Positions 9,001-14,803 of a stretch of 17,817 nt of DNA are shown here, piece by piece. Numbering within the stretch: the stretch's first letter is position 1; each line of letters begins with the position of its first letter. The stretch spans positions 1 through 17,817 of the forward strand of contig JAENZU010000013.1 of assembly GCA_016841125.1 (NCBI GenBank). The letters run 5' to 3'. Both the position numbers and the translations under genes were made by a program. The notes below the pieces were generated by a model. The model was not told the DNA's origin. It ran no database searches and was given only the letters and a program-made list of their open reading frames with translations. Origin of the DNA: Melioribacter sp. Lineage in GTDB: Bacteria; Bacteroidota; Ignavibacteria; Ignavibacteriales; Melioribacteraceae.

Positions 9001-9173
9001 ACGGCAGAAGCGCCGGGATAGGGCAAATCAATTTCTACTTGTTCAATCTCAAACTTCGGGTCCAACCTTCTGTTCAGATTGAACAAAGCAAATATACCGG
9101 CAACGCATATTACCAGCATTATCCAATTGGTGATTACGGAGTGTTTAATAAAATATTGAATGAATTTTTGCAT
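6054..9173 (-). CDS. RND-family efflux transporter, permease subunit (HAE-1-like, NDS type)
   Basis: A 1039-residue inner-membrane pump of the resistance-nodulation-division superfamily, driven by the proton gradient and working with a periplasmic adaptor and an outer-membrane channel. The family layout is complete: TM1 (about 13-31), a first periplasmic porter region, TM2-6 (about 335-480), a helix near 525-547 (TM7), a second periplasmic region, and TM8-12 to about residue 1020. The TM4 proton-relay pair is D397-D398 (GILVDDGII). In TM10 the Lys equivalent to AcrB K940 is replaced: the site reads N929-D930-S931 (GIIINDSVVLID). The start ATG 9173 has only a weak purine-rich site (AAAAGAG). 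It follows the adaptor gene by 65 bases that contain a terminator-like hairpin. Substrate cannot be told from sequence; drugs, lipids or metals are possible, but Cus-type methionine metal sites were not recognised. Confidence 0.93.
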   Translation of the reverse strand: MQKFIQYFIKHSVITNWIMLVICVAGIFALFNLNRRLDPKFEIEQVEIDLPYPGASAVEVEEGMVIKIEENLRGLEGIEKIDSWSQDNFGSISVEISPGYDMNKAIQNIKNSVNSVNSYPSGAEKPVVYQSTQWNRAIMLSIYGPDDLFTLKKIVEEFRDDLLRTGKISNVRMWGLPQREIALEVSPEDLIRYKLSIDDIAQAVRNSNLNISSGSVLTDEQEILIRSYNKKYQAVDLENIEVVSKINGQKIFLKDICTVQEQWPENRFYSEYNGKRSVGFNVMYNNKEDVVEIDKITEELAQQYEEKYAGLVEFNTFIKEVDELQERIDLLSQNGLLGLALVLIILGIFLNTRLSFWVALGIPISLLGMFFVLWVLDISINQFSLFGMIMVIGILVDDGIIIGESIYSQYEKYGKEPVRAAIDGTLEVIKPVTISIITTIVAFTPYFYFYGMLGKYVWQVAAVVIISLLFSLIEALIILPAHIAHSKALQVQPKSNNILTRMRDSVDKAIDFLINKVYSSVLKFSLKNRWAISASVVAVILIIVGLFQGSHVRAQFFPEIEPPYARIEAEVPAGMSAEVANKIRYILIDKALAFGKTWEDSSTGKLNPIRNFTSWMNGNSINIFFVLPTSDKREYTISEFSGALSDFIGVIPEAENVTVGGWSFGGNPISVRFQSSDYNQLMRAKNLLKDELQQIDGVKDIKDDTPLGSNEFVVELKPKGKALGFTLRDLTSQLRQGFYGQEVMRLQRGRDEVKIWVRFNKEDRISLSQIENLKVITPEGEFVPFKEVADYKMQRSIRRIRHENGERSITVFANLDYSKNDLAVILKELDGVIVPKVLSQVEGVTRSYGGQSEEVSKMVGSITYSMTIALLIVFTILMFLLKSYVQTLLIMGLIPLGLVGAIIGHYIMGIPISILSFLGIVALAGIIINDSVVLIDKYNRLIAEGVDVFDALYESTISRFRPIILTTITTAAGLAPLIMLTSEQGQFLVPMAVSVAFGLVFGTFLTLLMLPSAIYAISDLRILVRKNKSRLELEPAYSK

Positions 9174-9190
9174 TTGGTTTCTCTTTTGTT

Positions 9191-9231
9191 AAAATAAGGC
9201 AGCCTAACCATCCCCTCACGGTTAAGCTGCC
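9191..9231 (-). terminator. Intercistronic terminator-like hairpin between adaptor and RND pump
   Basis: Arms 9198-9209 and 9220-9231 form a 12-pair stem with a 10-base loop. Read on the minus strand the stem starts GGCAGC and every position pairs, with one U-G wobble (9204/9225). On the plus strand that position is a C-A mismatch, which fits function in the minus-strand RNA. It is followed by TTATTTT (9191-9197). The stem starts 8 bases after the adaptor stop codon. It may terminate part of the transcripts or protect the upstream mRNA, lowering pump expression relative to adaptor. Confidence 0.75.
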
Positions 9232-9238
9232 GGCATCA

Positions 9239-10450
9239 TTACTGTAAATTATTGTCTTTTGATTCCGAGTTTTCAGAGCTCACAATTTCCTTTGGATTCA
9301 TCGAATTTCCAATCGTTTGAATTTCCATTCCTACAATAGGTTTCTGTAAAATGGTTGTTACGATATTGGTATTTGGCGGCAATGTATTACTAATTATTGC
9401 TTGATCTTGTTGAATAAATAATAGGTCAATCATGCGCCGGGAAAGTTTGCCTTCCTCCAAAGTGTAAACATATTTATTTTCTTGAATAATATGACGCGGA
9501 ATGGAAGCAACATTTTTCAGATTTTTTCCTTCAATTAAAATATCAACATAATTGCCCGGAAGAAAATTTGAGTTCAAGTTTGAATTCGAAAAAACTACAT
9601 AAGCATTTAATGACTGAGAATTTCTTTCTAATTTTTGATCGGTGCGCACAATTCTACCATAAATAACATTATCGGGATCATTGCTTGCTAAAATTTTAAC
9701 TCTTGGTGAGTTATTAAAATTTATCATATTTAGATCTTTCACCAATAACGGGACGGCTATTTCAAGATTAACCACATCCTCAATATCAAATAAATGCTGA
9801 CCTTTGGAAACGTAACTGTTTTCGATTATTCCGTTCGATTTAATATAACCGGAAAAAGGCGAGCTTACTTCATGTTTGGAAAGAAGAATTTCCTGATTCT
9901 TTACTGAGTAATATTTTGTAATAATATTACGAGTACTCACTTTAATTTTTTCTTGGGAATTCGAAATTTCCGGTAAATTTGGAATTTGGTTTTCAATATC
10001 AATGGCAAGAAAATATTTATGCCATTTGTTGTAAACATTTTCATCTTCTATTTTCAAATCGGGTAAAAGTGAAGCAACTGTGTTAAGAAAATCGGAACGG
10101 AGTGAATAAAGCTGGTTTTCTATCTCCCGTGCGTCCAATTCCAAAATAACTTCCCCTTTCTTAACCGGGGTGCCGCTCTTCAAGTTGTTTTTAGCATAAG
10201 TTACCATTCCGCTCACCTCTGAAATGAGGCTTAAGGATTTTTGCGGTACTATCACTCCGTTCCCTTTGATTTCGAGAGCGATATCTCCAAAATTTACTGA
10301 CTGAACCTCAACCGTTCTTACTTCCGGTTTGAAATCTCTCTTGTTACTTGTTTTTTCGGTTGACCCTAGGAAGTTCATACTAAACAACCCGATTAATAAT
10401 ATTATCACAACACCCGATGTTTTTAATATATTCTTTTTCTTTACGCTCAT
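9239..10450 (-). CDS. RND efflux periplasmic adaptor (HlyD/membrane-fusion protein family)
   Basis: A 403-residue membrane-fusion protein that would link the RND pump encoded next to it to an outer-membrane channel. An N-terminal anchor helix spans about residues 11-29 after a lysine-rich start; there is no lipobox Cys. The two halves of the lipoyl/barrel-sandwich domain are at about 73-108 (SLISEVSGMVTYAKNNLKSG) and 194-223 (EVSSPFSGYIKSN...SKGQHLF). Between them, residues 109-192 take the place of the coiled-coil hairpin and contain a non-heptad stretch with VYNKWHKYF and IPNLPEI. A beta-barrel (about 228-310) and membrane-proximal domain follow. ATG 10450 has AAGGGA as ribosome-binding site, 5 bases away. 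It is the first gene of the operon; no TolC-like gene is present in the window, so the channel must be encoded elsewhere. Confidence 0.88.
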   Translation of the reverse strand: MSVKKKNILKTSGVVIILLIGLFSMNFLGSTEKTSNKRDFKPEVRTVEVQSVNFGDIALEIKGNGVIVPQKSLSLISEVSGMVTYAKNNLKSGTPVKKGEVILELDAREIENQLYSLRSDFLNTVASLLPDLKIEDENVYNKWHKYFLAIDIENQIPNLPEISNSQEKIKVSTRNIITKYYSVKNQEILLSKHEVSSPFSGYIKSNGIIENSYVSKGQHLFDIEDVVNLEIAVPLLVKDLNMINFNNSPRVKILASNDPDNVIYGRIVRTDQKLERNSQSLNAYVVFSNSNLNSNFLPGNYVDILIEGKNLKNVASIPRHIIQENKYVYTLEEGKLSRRMIDLLFIQQDQAIISNTLPPNTNIVTTILQKPIVGMEIQTIGNSMNPKEIVSSENSESKDNNLQ

Positions 10451-10600
10451 GACATCCCTTTTTTAATCAAATTATTTAACCTTTAGGACGAACATCGCCC
10501 ATAAAAAGTTACGCGAAAACTAAAATAAAATGAATCGATTCGTAAAAAACAGCATCCCATTTTTTCAAGTCAGAAGTGAATAATTCAGTTCTTTTACTTG
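10451..10600. other. Upstream region of the RND operon
   Basis: These 150 bases separate the adaptor gene (minus) from the groE promoter (plus) and should contain the RND operon promoter, but no convincing -35/-10 pair was found. A 10-base perfect palindrome, GAATCGATTC (10532-10541), lies about 80 bases upstream of the adaptor start and could be a regulator site. No regulator gene is adjacent. Confidence 0.3.
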
Positions 10601-10629
10601 TTGACATTTTTTTTTAATCTTCATATATT
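10601..10629 (+). promoter_or_regulatory. Sigma70-type promoter of groESL
   Basis: TTGACA (10601-10606), an exact consensus -35, is followed after 17 bases by TATATT (10624-10629), a close match to the -10 consensus. Transcription would start near 10636, inside the CIRCE operator, so a repressor bound there would block initiation. This is the clearest promoter in the window. Confidence 0.85.
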
Positions 10630-10654
10630 AGCACTCGTATTTAATGAGTGCTAA
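10628..10654 (+). promoter_or_regulatory. CIRCE operator (HrcA binding site) of groESL
   Basis: A perfect CIRCE element: TTAGCACTC (10628-10636), a 9-base spacer, GAGTGCTAA (10646-10654). CIRCE is the operator of the heat-shock repressor HrcA, whose folding depends on GroE, giving feedback control of chaperonin level. It overlaps the last two bases of the -10 box and ends 16 bases before the AAGGAG ribosome-binding site of groES. hrcA is not in this window. Confidence 0.97.
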
Positions 10655-10683
10655 TAACAGAAATTATAAAAAGGAGAAAAAAA

Positions 10684-10980
10684 ATGGCTGATTTCAAAAT
10701 TACCCCGCTTCATGATCGAGTAATTGTTCAAGCAAAAGAAGCTGAAGAACAGACAAAAGGTGGAATTATTTTACCTGATACTGCGCAAGAAAAACCAATT
10801 GAAGGCACTATTGTAGCAGTTGGTAAAGGAAAAATTACAGACGACGGAAAAGTTATCGATATGAATGTAAAAGTCGGTGACAAAATTTTATACGGAAAAT
10901 ACTCCGGAAGCGAAATTAATATTGAAGGAGTAGAATACCTGATTATGAGAGAAAGTGATATTTACGGAATCATTAACTAA
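10684..10980 (+). CDS. groES: Co-chaperonin GroES
   Basis: The 98-residue heptameric lid of the GroEL chamber, cytoplasmic. The family pattern is complete: PLHDRVIVQ at residues 8-16, the mobile loop that binds GroEL (EAEEQTKGGIILPDTAQEKP, about 19-38), GTIVAVGKGK, and VKVGDKILYGKYSGSEI toward the C-terminus. The frame is open upstream to a GTG at 10648, but that codon lies inside the CIRCE element; ATG 10684 follows AAGGAG (10671-10676) by 7 bases and gives the normal family length. It is first in a two-gene operon, 35 bases before groEL, under the CIRCE-controlled promoter. Confidence 0.98.
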   Translation: MADFKITPLHDRVIVQAKEAEEQTKGGIILPDTAQEKPIEGTIVAVGKGKITDDGKVIDMNVKVGDKILYGKYSGSEINIEGVEYLIMRESDIYGIIN

Positions 10981-11015
10981 AAATTGAAAAATAATAGAAA
11001 TAATAAGGAGGAAAC

Positions 11016-12659
11016 ATGGCAAAATTAATTGAATTTGGCGCCGAAGCCCGCAGCGGGTTAAAAGTTGGTGTCGATAAACTTGCCAATGCCGTTAAGGTCA
11101 CTTTAGGACCCAAAGGCAGAAACGTAGTAATTGATAAAAAGTTCGGTGCCCCGACAGTTACAAAAGACGGTGTTACAGTTGCAAAAGAAATTGAACTTGA
11201 CGATGCGGTTGAAAATATGGGTGCGCAGATGGTTCGTGAAGTTGCTTCAAAAACTAGTGATGTAGCCGGTGACGGTACCACAACTGCAACGGTTCTTGCT
11301 CAGGCAATTTACCGTGAAGGTCTAAAAAATGTAACTGCCGGTGCAAATCCTATGGATTTAAAAAGAGGAATAGATCTCGCTGTTACTAAAGTAGTTGCAT
11401 ATCTAAAATCTGTTAGCCGTGATGTTGAAAACAGAGACGAAATTGCTCAAGTTGGTTCAATCTCTGCTAACAATGATAAAACAATTGGAAATCTAATTGC
11501 TGATGCAATGGATAAAGTTGGTAAAGACGGCGTTATCACTGTTGAAGAAGCAAAGGGAACCGAAACTGAATTAGAAATAGTTGAAGGTATGCAGTTCGAC
11601 CGCGGATATCTATCACCATATTTCGTTACCGATTCAGAAGCTATGGAAGCTGATTTAGACGATCCTTATATCTTAATCCACGATAAAAAGATTTCTGCAA
11701 TGAAAGACCTTCTTCCAATTTTAGAAAAGATAGCTCAGGCTGGAAGATCACTTTTAATAATTGCTGAAGATCTCGAAGGTGAAGCGCTTGCAACATTAGT
11801 TGTAAACAAATTAAGAGGTACATTAAAAGTTGCAGCTGTTAAGGCTCCGGGATTTGGCGACAGAAGAAAAGCTATGCTTGAAGATATCGCAGTATTAACA
11901 GGCGGTACAGTTGTTTCCGAAGAACGCGGTTATAAACTTGAAAACGCTACAGTTGAATATCTTGGTACAGCTAAAAAAGTTGTTATTGATAAAGATAACA
12001 CAACGTTAGTTGAAGGTGCCGGTAAAAGCGAAGACATTAAGAAAAGAGTAAATGAAATTAAATCACAAATCGAAAAAACAACTTCAGATTACGACCGTGA
12101 AAAATTACAGGAAAGATTAGCAAAACTTTCCGGCGGTGTTGCTGTATTAAAAATTGGTGCAGCTACAGAAGTTGAAATGAAAGAAAAGAAAGCACGTGTT
12201 GAAGATGCACTTCATGCTACACGCGCAGCGGTTGAAGAAGGAATAGTATCCGGCGGCGGTGTTGCATTAGTTAGAGCAATTGAAAAATTGAACGACCTTA
12301 AAGGTGAAAATTTAGATCAGCAAACAGGTGTTAAAATTATTCAAAAAGCTCTTGCAGAACCTTTGAGACAAATAGTGAACAATGCCGGTCTTGAAGGAGC
12401 TGTAGTATTAAATAAAGTTCTCGAAGGAAAAGATGATTACGGTTTTAACGCTTCGACAGAAGTATATGAAAATCTAATCAAAGCCGGAGTTATTGATCCT
12501 ACTAAAGTAACAAGAACTGCTTTAGAAAATGCTGCATCTGTTTCGTCCTTGCTGCTTACAACAGAAGCTGTTGTATTTGATAAAAAAGAAGACGAAAAAA
12601 TGCCTGCTATGCCTCCCGGAGGAATGGGTGGTATGGGCGGAATGGACGGAATGTATTAA
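11016..12659 (+). CDS. groEL: Chaperonin GroEL (Hsp60)
   Basis: A 547-residue chaperonin forming the double seven-membered ring that folds proteins with GroES and ATP. The length is typical. Visible hallmarks are LGPKGRNV (30-37), TKDGVTVAKEI (49-59), the nucleotide-binding GDGTTT (85-90, with D86 equivalent to E. coli D87), the apical-domain stretch KAPGFGDRRKAMLEDIA, and VEDALHATRAAVEEGIVSGGG, which carries the catalytic Asp equivalent to E. coli D398. The C-terminus has the flexible GGM-rich tail (PGGMGGMGGMDGMY) typical of GroELs acting in the cytoplasm. ATG 11016 is preceded by AAGGAGG (11005-11011). It is the second gene after groES, in the CIRCE-regulated operon, and ends just before a bidirectional terminator. 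Confidence 0.99.
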   Translation: MAKLIEFGAEARSGLKVGVDKLANAVKVTLGPKGRNVVIDKKFGAPTVTKDGVTVAKEIELDDAVENMGAQMVREVASKTSDVAGDGTTTATVLAQAIYREGLKNVTAGANPMDLKRGIDLAVTKVVAYLKSVSRDVENRDEIAQVGSISANNDKTIGNLIADAMDKVGKDGVITVEEAKGTETELEIVEGMQFDRGYLSPYFVTDSEAMEADLDDPYILIHDKKISAMKDLLPILEKIAQAGRSLLIIAEDLEGEALATLVVNKLRGTLKVAAVKAPGFGDRRKAMLEDIAVLTGGTVVSEERGYKLENATVEYLGTAKKVVIDKDNTTLVEGAGKSEDIKKRVNEIKSQIEKTTSDYDREKLQERLAKLSGGVAVLKIGAATEVEMKEKKARVEDALHATRAAVEEGIVSGGGVALVRAIEKLNDLKGENLDQQTGVKIIQKALAEPLRQIVNNAGLEGAVVLNKVLEGKDDYGFNASTEVYENLIKAGVIDPTKVTRTALENAASVSSLLLTTEAVVFDKKEDEKMPAMPPGGMGGMGGMDGMY

Positions 12660-12670
12660 TAGATTCCCAC

Positions 12671-12702
12671 AAAAAAAGCGGTCAATCGACCGCTTTTTTT
12701 TT
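12671..12702. terminator. Bidirectional terminator shared by groEL and the polysaccharide operon
   Basis: GCGGTC (12678-12683) pairs with GACCGC (12688-12693) around the loop AATC. Seven A on the left (12671-12677) and nine T on the right (12694-12702) extend the stem and provide a U-tract in both directions. The stop codon of the UDP-glucuronate decarboxylase gene overlaps the right T-run, so one hairpin ends both convergent transcripts. Confidence 0.92.
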
Positions 12703-13648
12703 ATTTAATCTTTAACTGTTCTCTAAAGTATTCGATAGTTCTTTTTAGACCCTCTCCCCTTTCAACTTTCGGCTCCCAGCCCAAAATTCTTTTTGCTTTT
12801 GATATATCCGGCTGTCTAACTTTTGGATCATCTTCCGGTAAAGGTGTGTATATTATTTTGCTGTTTGATCCTGTGATCTTCAATACTTCCTCAGCAAATT
12901 CCTTTATTGTAATTTCCTGCGGGTTTCCAATATTTACCGGATCAACTTCATCCGAAAGCAGCAGTCTGTAAATACCTTCAATTAAATCACTAACGTAACA
13001 AAAACTTCGCGTCTGCGATCCGTCACCAAAAACCGTAAGATCTTCACCGCTTAATGCCTGTGACACAAATGCTGGTAAAGCTCTTCCGTCCTGCAGTCTC
13101 ATTCTGGGTCCGTAGGTATTAAATATTCTTACAATTCTTGTTTCAACATTATGATAGCGATGATATGCCATTGTGATTGCTTCGGCAAATCTTTTTGCTT
13201 CATCGTAAACACCGCGTGGACCAATCGGATTGACATTTCCCCAATAATCTTCTTTCTGAGGATGAACCGCAGGGTCACCATAAACTTCAGATGTAGATGC
13301 AATTAAAATTCTCGCGTTTTTATCTTTAGCCATACCAAGAACTTTGTGTGTCCCAAGTGAGCCAACTTTTAATGTTTGAATGGGTAATTGCAAATAATCA
13401 ATGGGACTGGCGGGAGATGCAAAGTGCAGAATATAATCTACATTTCCGGGCACATGAATAAAATTAGTTACATCATGTTTATAAAAAACGAAATTTTCAT
13501 TTTGAAATAGATGACTAATGTTATCTAAACTACCTGTTAATAAGTTATCGATGCAGACAACTTTCAATCCTTCTTTAAGGAGACGATCACACAAATGGGA
13601 CCCAAGAAATCCTGCTCCTCCGGTTATAACAGCAACTTTTTTATTCAT
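12701..13648 (-). CDS. UDP-glucuronate decarboxylase (UDP-xylose synthase), SDR family
   Basis: A 315-residue NAD-dependent short-chain dehydrogenase that converts UDP-glucuronate to UDP-xylose and CO2. The NAD motif is GGAGFLG (residues 10-16). The UXS signature is strong: HFASPASPIDY (75-85), IQTLKVGSLGTHKVLGMAK, ASTSEVYGDPAVHPQ (117-131), EDYWGNVNPIGPR, with catalytic Y148 and K152 (YDEAK), and RIFNTYGPRM. dTDP-glucose 4,6-dehydratase is a common misannotation of this group, but ASPASP and the SEVYGDP-HPQ-YWG pattern favour UXS. Its start ATG overlaps the stop of the Wzz-like gene (ATGA, 13645-13648), so translation is probably coupled. It is the last gene of the polysaccharide operon and implies that xylose, or a sugar derived from UDP-xylose, enters the exported polymer. 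Confidence 0.9.
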   Translation of the reverse strand: MNKKVAVITGGAGFLGSHLCDRLLKEGLKVVCIDNLLTGSLDNISHLFQNENFVFYKHDVTNFIHVPGNVDYILHFASPASPIDYLQLPIQTLKVGSLGTHKVLGMAKDKNARILIASTSEVYGDPAVHPQKEDYWGNVNPIGPRGVYDEAKRFAEAITMAYHRYHNVETRIVRIFNTYGPRMRLQDGRALPAFVSQALSGEDLTVFGDGSQTRSFCYVSDLIEGIYRLLLSDEVDPVNIGNPQEITIKEFAEEVLKITGSNSKIIYTPLPEDDPKVRQPDISKAKRILGWEPKVERGEGLKRTIEYFREQLKIK

Positions 13649-14802
13649 TTTGATTTACTCATCATATTTTTTTGTTTGTTTTCAATAAATACTATTATTG
13701 TGGAAATAAGCAAAAATGCAAAAACGGTTCCCACAAAGGTGTGAAATAATAGTCGCGGACTAGTAGGTTTAAGTGCAGGAATAGCTTTGTCTAAAACTTG
13801 TATTGTTGGAATGTCTTTATTTTCCTGTATCTTTTCAGTAAAATATTGCTTTTGCAGAAGCAGATAGACTTGATTTTGAACTTCGAGATTTCTTTTGATT
13901 TTCACTAATTCATAACTGATTTCCGGAACATCTGCAAATTTAGGAAAATAATCTTTCTCGTCGTCTTCTCTTCCCACCAAATCTGAATATTTGCTTTTCA
14001 AAACTTTCAATTTATTTTCTAATGAAAGAATTGATTGATTATTAGACTGCATGTTCTGTGATATTGAATTTAGCTGAATTTCAGCTAATATTATTTGACT
14101 CTTAACTTCAGCGGCATTTACAATAGCAGCCTCAATTTGTGCGGGCAGTGAAATTGCTTTATTCCTTTCCTGAAATATTTTCAATTCATTCTCGAGGCTA
14201 TCCAACTCAAGTTTTGTTAACTGTAACTGAATTTCCAAGTACTTTCTAGTTTTCTTTGCTCTTGAGTTCATTTTTTCCCGATTAATTTCATCCAATGCCT
14301 CAACAAAAGTATTGGACACAAAAGCAGATAAATTATTTACACTGTCGCGAGCAGAAGAAAATCTTGCAAACAATCCCGTAGAGAATTTTGTACTAAAAAT
14401 AATTATACCTTCTTTGGTCACATCAACAAAAATTTTATCAGAAAGTTCTTTTACCGCTTGCTGCAGTTGACTATTAGTGTCATCAATTTCAAAAAAATTT
14501 ATAAGTCCACATTTATTAATAACAATTTCTTTAGCCGATCTGCTTTTTAGTATTTCAGCATAAAGCTGAGAATCGCCCCCATTTCCCGTAAGCGATAAAA
14601 GTGGGCTAACATCAGAAGTTCCGAGCAATCCCGAAAGACCCTGCGGTTGATCGTTCGGCGGTAAAATTGATACTGAGGTAGAATAAGTGATAGGGTAAAT
14701 AAATAATAAAATTAAAAATAAGAAGACCGCAACTGAAAAAGAAAATTTTATAATTTTTTTCCAATTAATCAGAAGAGCGTTTAATATTTCATGGTAGGTC
14801 AC
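13645..14802 (-). CDS. Wzz-like polysaccharide co-polymerase / chain-length protein
   Basis: A 385-residue inner-membrane protein with the Wzz layout: cytoplasmic N-terminus, TM1 at about 19-38, a periplasmic part with long coiled coil (about 170-280), and TM2 at about 353-373 preceded by the proline-rich ALKPTSPR typical of this family. Residues 295-330 resemble a GNVR-type segment. It lacks a kinase domain. Proteins of this class set the chain length of O-antigen, capsule or exopolysaccharide made by Wzy-type systems. The start is GTG 14802 with GAGG (14810-14813) 7 bases upstream and sits 1 base after the stop of the export-protein gene. Its stop overlaps the UXS start. It is a second co-polymerase-type protein in this operon, next to the tyrosine kinase which has its own Wzz-like region. 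Confidence 0.85.
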   Translation of the reverse strand: MTYHEILNALLINWKKIIKFSFSVAVFLFLILLFIYPITYSTSVSILPPNDQPQGLSGLLGTSDVSPLLSLTGNGGDSQLYAEILKSRSAKEIVINKCGLINFFEIDDTNSQLQQAVKELSDKIFVDVTKEGIIIFSTKFSTGLFARFSSARDSVNNLSAFVSNTFVEALDEINREKMNSRAKKTRKYLEIQLQLTKLELDSLENELKIFQERNKAISLPAQIEAAIVNAAEVKSQIILAEIQLNSISQNMQSNNQSILSLENKLKVLKSKYSDLVGREDDEKDYFPKFADVPEISYELVKIKRNLEVQNQVYLLLQKQYFTEKIQENKDIPTIQVLDKAIPALKPTSPRLLFHTFVGTVFAFLLISTIIVFIENKQKNMMSKSK

Positions 14803-14803
14803 T

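Noticed and set aside
10648..10683. Upstream GTG start for groES adding twelve residues
   Set aside because: The codon is inside the CIRCE operator, and the AAGGAG site serves ATG 10684, which gives the normal GroES length.
10973..11281. Minus-strand open frame opposite the groEL start, and another at 11641-11823
   Set aside because: Antisense shadows of groEL; the first would also cover the groES-groEL ribosome-binding site.
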